From JADGOV01 sp963814355 (GTDB lineage: Bacteria > Actinomycetota > Actinomycetes > JADGOV01), in contig CAWFCZ010000023.1 of the NCBI GenBank assembly GCA_963814355.1, positions 62,001 to 126,000 on the forward strand: a stretch of DNA of 64,000 nucleotides, written 5' to 3'. The position numbers and the translations under genes are program-made. Positions within the stretch are counted from its first letter, which is position 1. Every line of letters starts with the position of its first letter. Positions 8,569 through 16,907 of this stretch are shown here, one piece after another. A model generated the notes under the pieces. That model was not told the origin of the DNA and made no database searches. It saw only the letters and a list, made by a program, of their open reading frames with translations.

Positions 8569-9624
8569 TCAGCCCTTGAGCAGGGTGGCCGCGTGCCGGC
8601 CGCCGGCGGCGGCGGCCAGGAAGTACTGCGGGTCACCGTCGTAGTCCCGGCCCATGGTGTGCAGCTCGACAGGTGCCGCGCGCAGCGCGGCTTCCAGGCC
8701 GTCCAGTGCAACTCGGACCAGGCGGTGCGGTGGGCAGAGCACGCCGGCGGCCTCGGGGATCCCCGGCAGATCTGGTACCGCCACGTCGGCCGGCGACAAC
8801 GCCACCCGGCCGTACGCGGTGAGGCTGTGGTGAGAAATCCCGCGGTGCCGGGGCCGCGCGTCCGCGGTACTGATCCGCAGGGTGGCCACCGGCCGCCCGC
8901 CGAGGATGGCGGTGGCATTGATCGCCTCCCCGGCGGCCACACCGGAGAACCCGAAGCGGGTGCCGGTGCCCAGGTTCCCCGGTCCCTGGGTGACCACCAC
9001 GACGTCGGCCCGCAGGGCCAGCCGGGCGGCCAGCAGGCCGCTGTGCAGCGTAACGGCCTCCAGGTCACCGCCGTAGGCCTGTTGCGCGGTCACCGTGCCG
9101 ACCAGCCAGTCGGTCTCCCGGAGTCCGGCGACCGTACGGGAGAACCCCAGCGGCAGCGCACCGCCGTCGGTCATCACGTAGGCCACCCGGGCCGTCGGCG
9201 CCACCGTCCGCACCCCGGCGACGATCGCCGGCAGAGCGGAGTGCAGGTCCGCGACCACCACCGGCAGGCCGCTGAGGTCATCGGCGTCCGCCAGCAGCCG
9301 GTGCCACGGCGAATCCGGCTCGTCGGCCCCCAGCACCACGGTCTGAAGCGGGGTGTAGCGGGCCTTGATCAGATGCCCCGGCCCGGTGTCCGGCGACGGC
9401 AGCCGGTCGGGGCGCGCCACCACCAGCGCGTACCCACCGGTGCCGAGACCGAGGTCCAAGGCAGTGGTGTTGAGCAGCACGCGGTCACCGGCCACCGGCT
9501 CCCCGACCAGGGCAGGGTAGGCCAGCGCCGGCACCGTGCCAGTACCAACCCGGACGGCGAGTTCGACCGCTGTGTTCCAGGACGGGCCGACGGATTCGAC
9601 GACGCCGTCCCGCCACGTGATCAC
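8569..9624 (-). CDS. DUF3866 family protein
   Basis: 351 aa, full length for the DUF3866 family, which is commonly found next to pafA in actinobacteria. Recognisable parts are the start MITWRDGVVESV, a central AYVMTDGGALPL block, and VVVTQGPGNLGTGTRFGFSG, a glycine-rich loop. The function is unknown; no catalytic residues can be assigned. It is convergent with pafA. Confidence 0.85.
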   Translation of the reverse strand: MITWRDGVVESVGPSWNTAVELAVRVGTGTVPALAYPALVGEPVAGDRVLLNTTALDLGLGTGGYALVVARPDRLPSPDTGPGHLIKARYTPLQTVVLGADEPDSPWHRLLADADDLSGLPVVVADLHSALPAIVAGVRTVAPTARVAYVMTDGGALPLGFSRTVAGLRETDWLVGTVTAQQAYGGDLEAVTLHSGLLAARLALRADVVVVTQGPGNLGTGTRFGFSGVAAGEAINATAILGGRPVATLRISTADARPRHRGISHHSLTAYGRVALSPADVAVPDLPGIPEAAGVLCPPHRLVRVALDGLEAALRAAPVELHTMGRDYDGDPQYFLAAAAGGRHAATLLKG

Positions 9625-9689
9625 TCCGAGCAGCGTAGCGCCCGGCCGGGATCAGCTGAGCCGTACCGGAGTGCCGAGCCTGCATCGGC

Positions 9690-10043
9690 TCGGACTATCC
9701 GGTCGGTCGAGGGCGCGTGGCCGGCCGTTGGATCCAGGCTGCACGTCACCGTCGGGTACGGCCCACTGCGCAAGGAGGACGAAACCTCCGTGCTAGCGGT
9801 GACGCCGGACCGCTGCCTCGAACTGCGGGCCAACGCCTGGCCGGCCCGCACCGCGCGCATCATCCTGCAGATCGAACTGGACCCGGCGGTTGCCTGTTGA
9901 GCATCGAGGAGTTCCCGGAGCACGGGCTTGGCCGGCGACTGCACAACCCGGTGCTCGACCAGTTGATCGGTTGGCGCAACCTCGAGTCGCTGCGCCGGTT
10001 GCACAAGCTGGCGACCCGATCGGGGCCGCAGCACGGTGAGTAA
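9690..10043 (+). pseudogene. Remnant of an SRPBCC (polyketide cyclase-like) protein, frameshifted
   Basis: The first frame reads IRSVEGAWPAVGSRLHVTVGYG then DETSVLAV and ARIILQIELDP, the middle of an actinobacterial SRPBCC protein, and stops at 9898-9900. The next frame resumes with LSIEEFPEHGLGRRLHNPVLD and IGWRNLESLRRL, its C-terminal end, stopping at 10043. A frameshift lies near 9890 and the N-terminus is absent. It ends 3 nt from the convergent acyltransferase gene. Confidence 0.65.
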
Positions 10044-10045
10044 AC

Positions 10046-11374
10046 CTAGGCCGGCGATCCGGGGGCACCAGACCTCGACAGCGCATCGAGCTGGTCCTGG
10101 AGACCAGCGGTGAGCAGGTCGGCCTCCGGGCACCGTTCCGGGTCGACGATCACGGTGACGGTGAGCGTCCCGGCGTAGGACAGCGCGGCAAAGGCGACGG
10201 TGACGTTGCCACTGATCGGTGACACCGCGATCATTTCCGAGATCGTGACGTTGCACAACGATTCCCTGGACAGCGGCCCACGCACCGTGGTGACGAACGT
10301 GGTCACCAGGCGCTGATGGTCGACAAACCAACCGAAGACACCGAGCCGGGCGAGGATGCGGAACACCGGGCCGAGCAGGGTCGCCGACGCGCCCCGTCCG
10401 GGTTTTCCGCGGGCGGCCCGCATCACCGACACGACGGCGGCCAGCCGCTGCGAGGGTTTCCCCCGGGCGGGCACCGGAACCGGGATGACCCCGACCCGGT
10501 TGCCCAACTGGGTCGCGGTCGCCCGCCGCCGGGAGGACACCGGCACCGAGATCACGAACGCCTCGGCGGCCTCGTTCCGGTGATCCAGCAGACCGCCCAG
10601 GGCGCCCGCGGCGGCGGACAGCACGACGTCGTTTCCGGTACCCCCGACCGCATGCGCGGTGGCGGCCAGCGCCGCGAGGTCCGCTCGGGCCACCGACAGG
10701 CGCCGGTAGGGGCCGGTCGGCTGGTTCAGCGAGCACGTCGATGGCCGGCTCACCTGTCCGATGCGCAGTTCGCTTGCGGCCGCCCGCAGGAGCCCGAGCC
10801 CATCGGGCACCCGGCGCAGCGCGGCCACCCGCGACCCCGTCGCATCGGCGAACAACGCCCGGCGTGACGGTGCCGGCCGCGGGAAGGGCGCCTGTCCGAG
10901 CGGGGACGCCCCGTCGACCAGCTGAGCCAGCGCCGCCAAGCCGCCGACTCCGTCGGCCAGAACGTGGTGCATGACCAGCACCAATCCGCTCCGCCCGCCG
11001 GAGAGCGTGTCGACCAGGGTGAGTGACCACAGCGGGCGGTCCCGCCGCAGGGGAGCGGTTGCGGCTGCGGCGGCCAGGTCGAGAAGTGCCCGGTCATCTC
11101 CCGGAGCGGGGCATTCCTGGCGGTGCAGGTGGTGGTCGATGCCGAAGTCGGGGTCGTCCACCCACACCGGCCGCCCGCATCCCAGCGGCGTCGGCCGCAG
11201 CCGCTGGCGCAGCCGTGGGACGGCCCCGACCCGCTCGGCCAGCGCCTGCCGGAGGATCGGGAGTCGCAGTCGGCCGGCGAGGATCAGAACCACGGCCATC
11301 TGCCGCGGCGCACCCGCCGACTCCGCGGCCAACTCCATCAGGTCCGCACCGCTGATCCGCTGGATCGAAGTCAT
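10046..11374 (-). CDS. Wax ester synthase/diacylglycerol acyltransferase family protein
   Basis: 442 aa. The catalytic motif HHxxxDG is present as MHHVLADGVGG at about residues 141-151. The protein has the usual WS/DGAT layout with a DUF1298 C-terminal half (NVTISEM, then SYAGTLTVTVIVDPE). Family role: acyl-CoA-dependent esterification giving triacylglycerols or wax esters, on the inner membrane or lipid bodies. It lies 10 nt downstream of an FAD oxidoreductase on the same strand, so the two form an operon and probably share a lipid or isoprenoid substrate (inference). Confidence 0.9.
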   Translation of the reverse strand: MTSIQRISGADLMELAAESAGAPRQMAVVLILAGRLRLPILRQALAERVGAVPRLRQRLRPTPLGCGRPVWVDDPDFGIDHHLHRQECPAPGDDRALLDLAAAAATAPLRRDRPLWSLTLVDTLSGGRSGLVLVMHHVLADGVGGLAALAQLVDGASPLGQAPFPRPAPSRRALFADATGSRVAALRRVPDGLGLLRAAASELRIGQVSRPSTCSLNQPTGPYRRLSVARADLAALAATAHAVGGTGNDVVLSAAAGALGGLLDHRNEAAEAFVISVPVSSRRRATATQLGNRVGVIPVPVPARGKPSQRLAAVVSVMRAARGKPGRGASATLLGPVFRILARLGVFGWFVDHQRLVTTFVTTVRGPLSRESLCNVTISEMIAVSPISGNVTVAFAALSYAGTLTVTVIVDPERCPEADLLTAGLQDQLDALSRSGAPGSPA

Positions 11375-11384
11375 ACCTGCCCGC

Positions 11385-12983
11385 TCAGCGCATCAGCGCC
11401 CGTTGCAGCCTGAACGCCAGCTGGCCGCCTGACGTGGCGTGCAGCGCGGCCCGGGCCGCGTTGGCGCCGCAGCCGCCGTGCACCCCGCCGCCGGGGTGCG
11501 CGGAGGAGGAGGCCAGGTACAGCCCGGCGATCGGCGTCTCCGGGCGGGCCAGACCGGGCACCGGCCGGAAGATCAGCTGCTGGTGCAGGCCAGCGGTACC
11601 GCCGTTGATCGCCCCGCCGACCAGGTTGGCGTCGGCGGCCTCCAGGTCGCGCGGGAACTGGACGTGCCGGGCCGCGATGAGGTCCCGGAAGCCGGGCGCG
11701 TAGGCCTCCACCTGGGTCTCCAACCGGTCGAGGAACCGCTCCCGCTCGCTGGACTCGGTCCAGTCCCCGGTCAGCTGGCCGGCCGCGTCGCCCCTAGCCT
11801 GCCACGGTACGTGCGTGTAACCCCAGGCGGATTCGGTGCCGGCCGGCGAGCGGCTGGAGTCGGCCGTGGTCATCTGGCCGACGATGACGAACGGCCGCTC
11901 GGGGACGAGCTGGCGGTCGAGGGCGTGGCTGGCCCGGGACAGGTCGTCCAGGTCCCCGCCGACGTGGACCGTACCGGCACCTCGGACCGCGGGGGCGACC
12001 CACGGGATCGGACCGGACAGCGCCCAGTCGACCTTGACCGTGGCGTTGTCCCACTGGAAGCGCTCGAGGTCGGCCAGCAGTCGAGCGGACAGATGCTCGC
12101 GTCCAACGAGGCGCAGGTAGAGCGACGGCGCATCGACGTCGGCGAGCACCGCTCGGCGCACCGGGATGTGCTCACCGGCCGAGGTCGTCACGCCGACGGC
12201 GGCACCGTCCCGGATCAGCACCCGATCCACCCGAGTGGCGCACGCCAGCCGGCCGCCGGCCGCGGAAAGGCGGTCGACGAGCGCGTCGGTGAGCCGGCCG
12301 GCTCCGCCCTCCGGGACGGGGAAGCCGACGCTCTGGCCGAGCATGGCCAGCAGCCAGCCGAAGAGGGCACTGGCCGGCGACTCCGGAGCCAGGTCGGTGT
12401 GGATGGCGTTCCCGGCGAGCAGCAGACCCGGCGCCGGGCCGGCGAAGTTCTCCCGCGCGTAGCGGCGCACCGACAGGGTGGCGAACCGGGCGAAGCGCAG
12501 CGCGCCGTCCACGCCGAGCGCTCCGGCCAGCCGAACCCCGGCCCGCACCGGCGGGAACGGCGTGAACAACGCCGAGAGCAGCGGCTCGCGCAGCCGCTCC
12601 CAGCCGGCATGCACCTCGCGCCAAACCGCGCCGTCGCCGGCATGCCACTCCTCCAGCCCGGCGGCGGTGCTGTCGAGGTCTCGATAGAGCATGGCCGCCC
12701 GGCCGCCCGGCAGCGGATGTCCCAGAACCGCCGGAGCGTGCTGCCAGCGCAACCCGTGGGTGGCCAGATCGAGCCCGGAAAGGACGGGGGAGCCGAGGCC
12801 CAGCGGGTAGAAGGCGCTGTACAGGTCGGTGACGTACCCCGGAAGCGTGACCTCGGCGCTGCGGACCGCGCCTCCCGGAGTGGACTGGGCTTCCAGGACC
12901 AGGACGTCCCAGCCGGCATCGGCGAGCATGTTTGCGGCCACCAGCCCGTTCGGCCCGGCCCCGATCACGACGGCGTCCGTCAT
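11385..12983 (-). CDS. FAD-dependent oxidoreductase, phytoene desaturase-like
   Basis: 532 aa. The N-terminal dinucleotide fold is VVIGAGPNGLVAANMLADAG, followed by an Rossmann-end acidic residue in VLVLEAQ and by GGAVRS. The C-terminus has GLYLASSSAHPGGGVHGGCG, the flavin-binding end of CrtI/NOXRED-like oxidoreductases. The frame stays open upstream, but the ATG at 12983 begins exactly at the flavin motif and gives the family length. The substrate is not predictable; carotenoid-like desaturases and poorly studied actinobacterial paralogues share this profile. It is the first gene of an operon with the WS/DGAT gene and is divergent from pafB. Confidence 0.88.
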   Translation of the reverse strand: MTDAVVIGAGPNGLVAANMLADAGWDVLVLEAQSTPGGAVRSAEVTLPGYVTDLYSAFYPLGLGSPVLSGLDLATHGLRWQHAPAVLGHPLPGGRAAMLYRDLDSTAAGLEEWHAGDGAVWREVHAGWERLREPLLSALFTPFPPVRAGVRLAGALGVDGALRFARFATLSVRRYARENFAGPAPGLLLAGNAIHTDLAPESPASALFGWLLAMLGQSVGFPVPEGGAGRLTDALVDRLSAAGGRLACATRVDRVLIRDGAAVGVTTSAGEHIPVRRAVLADVDAPSLYLRLVGREHLSARLLADLERFQWDNATVKVDWALSGPIPWVAPAVRGAGTVHVGGDLDDLSRASHALDRQLVPERPFVIVGQMTTADSSRSPAGTESAWGYTHVPWQARGDAAGQLTGDWTESSERERFLDRLETQVEAYAPGFRDLIAARHVQFPRDLEAADANLVGGAINGGTAGLHQQLIFRPVPGLARPETPIAGLYLASSSAHPGGGVHGGCGANAARAALHATSGGQLAFRLQRALMR

Positions 12984-13030
12984 TCGCCCAGCCTGCCTCA
13001 TCGGCGGCGACCTACCCGGCGGGGAGCCGT

Positions 13031-13036
13031 TACCGT
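13031..13036 (+). promoter_or_regulatory. Probable -10 hexamer of a leaderless pafB promoter
   Basis: TACCGT ends 7 nt before the pafB ATG at 13044. This supports the ATG over the in-frame GTG at 13035, which overlaps the hexamer. Confidence 0.5.
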
Positions 13037-13043
13037 GACCGGC

Positions 13044-14039
13044 ATGTCGGCGACGAAGACCGAACGGCTTCTCAACCTCGTCCTCGCGCTGCTCTCCACC
13101 CGACGCTGGCTCTCCTTCGCCCAGATCCGTTCCGCCGTGCCGGGATACTCCGGCGCCGATGTGGACAGCGCCCGCCGGACCTTCGAACGGGACAAAGCGG
13201 AGCTGCGGGAGCTCGGTATTCCGCTGGAGACGGGCAGCGCAAGCATGTGGGACGACGAGCCGGGGTACCGCATCGCACGTCGGGACTACGAGCTGCCGGA
13301 GATCGACCTCGAACCGGACGAGGCCGCCGCGGTCGGGCTGGCCGCCCGGCTCTGGGCCGAGGCCGGGCTGGCGGCCGACGCGTCCCGCGCCGTGCTGAAG
13401 CTGCGGGCCGCCGGCATCGACGTGGACGGCCCGCAGTTGCCCGGCCTGGAGCCACGGGTGCACGCCGCGGATCCGTCCTTCGAGGCGCTGGTCGACGCGG
13501 CCACCGCCGGACGCCCGGTCTCCTTCGACTACCGCCCGGCCGGCGCGGTGGCGCCCGCCAGGCGGCGGCTGGAGCCCTGGGGGGTGGTGTCGTGGCACGG
13601 CGCCTGGTACGTCGTGGGCCACGACCTCGACCGGGGGGAGCGGCGAATCTTCCGCCTCTCCCGGGTCACCGGCGGCGTCCGTCCGATCGGGCCGCCGGGC
13701 AGCGTTGTGGTACCGCCCGGGGTAGCGCTCCCCGACGTGGTCCAGGAGCTGGTACCCGACGCGCCCGAGCGGCTGGCCACGCTGCGGATCCGACCCGGGG
13801 CGGGCCATGAGCTGCGCCGCCGCGCTCTCGGCGCGGGCACCATCGCCGCCGGCGGCGTCCCGGGTGGCGACGGCCGGAGGGTGGAGAACTGGGACGAGGT
13901 GGTCCTACCCGTACGGGACCCCGATGCCTTTGCCGACGAGGTGGTCGGGCACGGCGCCGCGGTGATCGTGCTCGAGCCGCCCGACGTCCGGGCGGCCGTG
14001 GTGGCGCGGCTGCGCCGGCTGTCGGAGCAGGCTCGGTGA
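13044..14039 (+). CDS. pafB: WYL-domain transcriptional activator PafB
   Basis: 331 aa. An N-terminal winged helix (KTERLLNLVLALLSTRRWLS) is followed by a WYL domain with EPWGVVSWHGAWYVVGHD and a C-terminal WCX extension. PafB and PafC form the heterodimeric activator of the RecA/LexA-independent DNA-damage response; despite the name they are not needed for pupylation. The stop overlaps the pafC GTG as GTGA. It is read divergently from the lipid oxidoreductase operon. Confidence 0.92.
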   Translation: MSATKTERLLNLVLALLSTRRWLSFAQIRSAVPGYSGADVDSARRTFERDKAELRELGIPLETGSASMWDDEPGYRIARRDYELPEIDLEPDEAAAVGLAARLWAEAGLAADASRAVLKLRAAGIDVDGPQLPGLEPRVHAADPSFEALVDAATAGRPVSFDYRPAGAVAPARRRLEPWGVVSWHGAWYVVGHDLDRGERRIFRLSRVTGGVRPIGPPGSVVVPPGVALPDVVQELVPDAPERLATLRIRPGAGHELRRRALGAGTIAAGGVPGGDGRRVENWDEVVLPVRDPDAFADEVVGHGAAVIVLEPPDVRAAVVARLRRLSEQAR

Positions 14040-14989
14040 GCACCTCCGCTGCCCGGTTGGAGCGGCTGCTCGCGCTGGTGCCGTACCTGCTGGGTCATCC
14101 CGGCACGCCGCTGGCCGAACTGGCCGCAACCTTCGGCGTGTCGGTACGCCAGCTCCGGCAGGATCTCAGCCTGATCTTCATGTGCGGCCTGCCCGGCCAT
14201 ACCCCCGGCGACCTCATCGAGGTGTTGTTCGGACCGGAGGACACCGTGTCGGTGACGAACGCGGACACCATCGCCCGGCCGCTGCGGCTGACCACGGACG
14301 AGGCGCTGGCGCTGGTCGTGGCGCTCCGAACGCTCGCCGACGTGCCGGCCGCTGACGGTGACGACGCGGTTCGACGGGCTCTGGCGAAGATCGAGACCGC
14401 GGCGGGTGAGGCCGCCGAGCAGGCCGGGCGGGTCGCCGTCGCCGTCGAAGCCGCGCCGGTGGTGGCCGCCGCCCGCGGGGCGCTCAGCCGGGGCCACCGA
14501 GTACGGCTGGCGTACTACGTTCCCGGCCGGGACGAGACCACCGAGCGCGACGTGGACCCGATGCGGCTCCTGGTCACGGCCGGCCGGACCTACCTGCAGG
14601 GCTGGTGCCACCGGGCGACGGACATCCGCACGTTCCGCACCGACCGCATTCTGGCCCTCACCGAACTCGACGAGCCGGCCGCTCCTCCGCCGGCCACCGG
14701 CCCGCTACCGGACGCCGCCTTCACCGCTTCCGAGGCGGATCCGCTGGTAAGCATGCTGCTGGAACCCGGGGCCCGCTGGGTCGCCGACTACTACCCGTGC
14801 GAGTCGGTCACCGAGGCCCGGGACGGCCGGCTGTCGATCACACTGCGAAGCCGGCAGAGCAGCTGGCTGGTCCGGTTGGTGCTGCGCTTGGGCAGCCAGG
14901 CCACCGTGCTCGGCCCCGCGGAACTCCTCCAGGAGGTCCGCGGCGCGGCCGCCGAGGCGCTGGCTGCCTACGACCCGGGGTCGTCCTAG
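14036..14989 (+). CDS. pafC: WYL-domain transcriptional activator PafC
   Basis: 317 aa, with a winged-helix N-terminus (ARLERLLALVPYLLGHPG), then DLSLIFMCGLPG, a WYL domain (MRLLVTAGRTYLQGWCH and IRTFRTDRI) and a WCX end. It is the partner of PafB. The four-base overlap with pafB suggests equal synthesis of the two subunits. The GTG start is fixed by that overlap. Confidence 0.92.
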   Translation: MSTSAARLERLLALVPYLLGHPGTPLAELAATFGVSVRQLRQDLSLIFMCGLPGHTPGDLIEVLFGPEDTVSVTNADTIARPLRLTTDEALALVVALRTLADVPAADGDDAVRRALAKIETAAGEAAEQAGRVAVAVEAAPVVAAARGALSRGHRVRLAYYVPGRDETTERDVDPMRLLVTAGRTYLQGWCHRATDIRTFRTDRILALTELDEPAAPPPATGPLPDAAFTASEADPLVSMLLEPGARWVADYYPCESVTEARDGRLSITLRSRQSSWLVRLVLRLGSQATVLGPAELLQEVRGAAAEALAAYDPGSS

Positions 14990-15075
14990 CCGATTGCCGG
15001 CCGCGGATGGTCAAGGCCGGGGTGTGGGGTGCCGAACCTTGTGTCATCGCCGAAGGCGGACGGAAGGACTGGACC

Positions 15076-15405
15076 GTGACCACCATCAAAGCGTCTTGCC
15101 CGATGTGCGGCGAGGTGGAGCTCACCTCCAAGGACATCTCCCTCATGGTCTGCAATCACGCTCCGTTGTCCTACTACCGCTTCGACTGCCCCACGTGCCG
15201 CGACGAAGTGCAGAAGCCGGCCGACGACCACATCATCTCCCTGCTGATGTCCGGCGGCGTTCGGGCGCACGTCTGGGAGATCCCGGCGGAGGCGTTGGAG
15301 ACCCATGCCGGCCAGCCGTTGAGCTACGACGAACTCCTCGACTTCGCGCTGCAACTTTCCGCGCTGGACACCATCTCCGCCGAAGCCGGCCTCAGCACCC
15401 ACTGA
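15076..15405 (+). CDS. Small zinc-ribbon-like protein
   Basis: 109 aa from GTG 15076, with a GGAAGGA ribosome site 9 nt upstream; an in-frame ATG at 15007 has no such site. Four cysteines form a CPMC...CPTC pair (CxxC at about residues 8-11 and 38-41), likely binding zinc. The rest is helical (SYDELLDFALQLSAL). It belongs to a conserved actinobacterial family of unknown function often found beside pafBC and tatA. Confidence 0.75.
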   Translation: MTTIKASCPMCGEVELTSKDISLMVCNHAPLSYYRFDCPTCRDEVQKPADDHIISLLMSGGVRAHVWEIPAEALETHAGQPLSYDELLDFALQLSALDTISAEAGLSTH

Positions 15406-15458
15406 GCACCCACTGAGCCGACCTGGTCGACCTGGCCGCATCCCGGTATCGTGGGCCG

Positions 15459-15644
15459 ATGCGTTGGCTGGTCGTAGATGTCGCGCTGATCTTGGCGGCC
15501 CTGGCCGGGTTGACCCTGCTGGCCACCGCACTCTGGCGCCGCGCGGCCGCCCTGGGGCGCGAGATGTCCCGGGTCAGTGCCCGGATCGGGCAGGCGGCGG
15601 CCGGGCAACAGGATGCCCACGGCGCGGCCCGGCGCGGCCCCTGA
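15459..15644 (+). CDS. Small single-span membrane protein
   Basis: 61 aa with one transmembrane helix near the N-terminus (VALILAALAGLTLLATALW) and a charged, helical C-terminal tail. It resembles the short hypothetical proteins often encoded before tatA in actinobacteria. A TATCGT hexamer at 15447-15452 ends 6 nt before the ATG, suggesting a leaderless transcript. The function is unknown. Confidence 0.6.
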   Translation: MRWLVVDVALILAALAGLTLLATALWRRAAALGREMSRVSARIGQAAAGQQDAHGAARRGP

Positions 15645-15730
15645 CTCCGCCGCCCATTGGTGATCCCGTCCTGCCCGGCGCGCCTCGGGGCGTACCATTC
15701 GGGGTACTCCACGAGCGAGAGAAGAGATCC

Positions 15731-15994
15731 ATGCCCAACCTCGGCGCCCCTGAGATTCTCGTCATCGCGATTGTCGTCCTCATCCTGTTCGGGTCGAAGA
15801 AGATGCCCGATGCCGCCCGGTCACTCGGCCGATCTCTGCGCATCTTCAAGTCCGAGACTCGGGGGCTGCACGAGGATGAAGAGAAGGGCGTTACCGCGCC
15901 CCGGCTGCCGGCGTCCCGGGCGGATGACGTGTTGATCGACGGGCGGCCTCTGGACACTCGCCCGGCCGAGCGCGACGCCCGCGACGGGCGCTAG
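15731..15994 (+). CDS. tatA: Sec-independent translocase subunit TatA
   Basis: 87 aa. An N-terminal membrane helix (APEILVIAIVVLILFG) is followed by the FG hinge, a basic amphipathic helix (KKMPDAARSLGRSLRIFKSE) and a polar tail. TatA multimers form the transport channel for folded proteins with twin-arginine signals. A GAGAGAAGAG ribosome site precedes the ATG. tatC follows 18 nt later. Confidence 0.93.
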   Translation: MPNLGAPEILVIAIVVLILFGSKKMPDAARSLGRSLRIFKSETRGLHEDEEKGVTAPRLPASRADDVLIDGRPLDTRPAERDARDGR

Positions 15995-16012
15995 CCCGCC
16001 TCGCGCTCACCG

Positions 16013-16861
16013 TTGAGACGGCGGGTTCGACGGCGCGGCGGCGCGCCGCTCCCGGTCCCGGCAGACCCGGGCCGCATGACGCTGGCCGAACATCTCGCCG
16101 AACTCCGTAACCGACTGATCAAGGCGGGCCTCGCCGTAGCGGTCGGGGTGATTCTGGCGTTCGTCTTCTACAAGCCGGTCTTCACCTTCGTCACCCATCC
16201 GTACTGCGCGCTTCCCGCCGCCCACCGGCTGACCGGCGGCGACCGATGCCTGTTGACCTTCACCGGGATCACCGGCGCGTTCTCCATCCAGCTGCGGGTG
16301 GCGATGATCGTGGGGGTCATCTGCTCCGCTCCGGTCTGGCTCTACCAGCTATGGGCTTTCGTGACGCCCGGGCTGCACCGTCGGGAGCGGCGCTGGGCGT
16401 TGATCTTCGCCGGGATCTCCACCGTCCTGTTCGCGTTCGGCTCGGCTTTCGGGTACTACTCGCTCAACAAGGCCCTGGCCTTTCTCCTCAGCTTCGGCTC
16501 CGGCCTGACGCCGGTCATCGCGATCGATCGCTACCTGTCGTTCGTGACCAACCTGCTGCTGATCTTCGGCGCCTCGTTCGAGTTCCCGCTGCTGCTGATC
16601 CTGCTGAATTTCGCCGGCATCATCAGCGCCAACCGGTTGCGCACCTCCTGGCGGGGCATCGTCTTCGGGATCTTCCTTTTCGCCGCGGTGGCCACCCCGA
16701 GCCAGGACCCGCTCACCATGTCGCTGATGGCAATGCCGATGACCTTGCTGTATGGCTTGGCGTTGGTGGCCGCGACCGTGCACGACCGCCGGCTCGCCGG
16801 TCGCAACCCGTACGCCGGCTTGGCCGACGACGAAGCGTCGCCGCTGCCGCCCGGCGAGTAG
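16013..16861 (+). CDS. tatC: Sec-independent translocase subunit TatC
   Basis: 282 aa from TTG 16013, or 261 aa from ATG 16076; the longer form with an arginine-rich leader is common in actinobacteria. It starts its core with MTLAEHLAELRNRL and has six membrane helices, including the conserved periplasmic/FVTPGLHRRER loop and AVATPSQDP. TatC is the receptor for twin-arginine signal peptides and works with TatA. It forms an operon with tatA. Confidence 0.93.
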   Translation: MRRRVRRRGGAPLPVPADPGRMTLAEHLAELRNRLIKAGLAVAVGVILAFVFYKPVFTFVTHPYCALPAAHRLTGGDRCLLTFTGITGAFSIQLRVAMIVGVICSAPVWLYQLWAFVTPGLHRRERRWALIFAGISTVLFAFGSAFGYYSLNKALAFLLSFGSGLTPVIAIDRYLSFVTNLLLIFGASFEFPLLLILLNFAGIISANRLRTSWRGIVFGIFLFAAVATPSQDPLTMSLMAMPMTLLYGLALVAATVHDRRLAGRNPYAGLADDEASPLPPGE

Positions 16862-16895
16862 CCCGACGGGAGACTTCTCGACCCGCGGAACGCTC

Positions 16896-16901
16896 TAACC
16901 T
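16896..16901 (+). promoter_or_regulatory. Probable -10 hexamer of a leaderless helY promoter
   Basis: TAACCT ends 6 nt before the helY ATG at 16908, with no ribosome site in between. Confidence 0.5.
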
Positions 16902-16907
16902 GGAACT

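Noticed and set aside
12984..13808. The frame of the FAD oxidoreductase remains open for 275 more codons on the minus strand.
   Set aside because: This stretch is antisense to pafB and has no conserved residues; the flavin motif begins exactly at the ATG at 12983.
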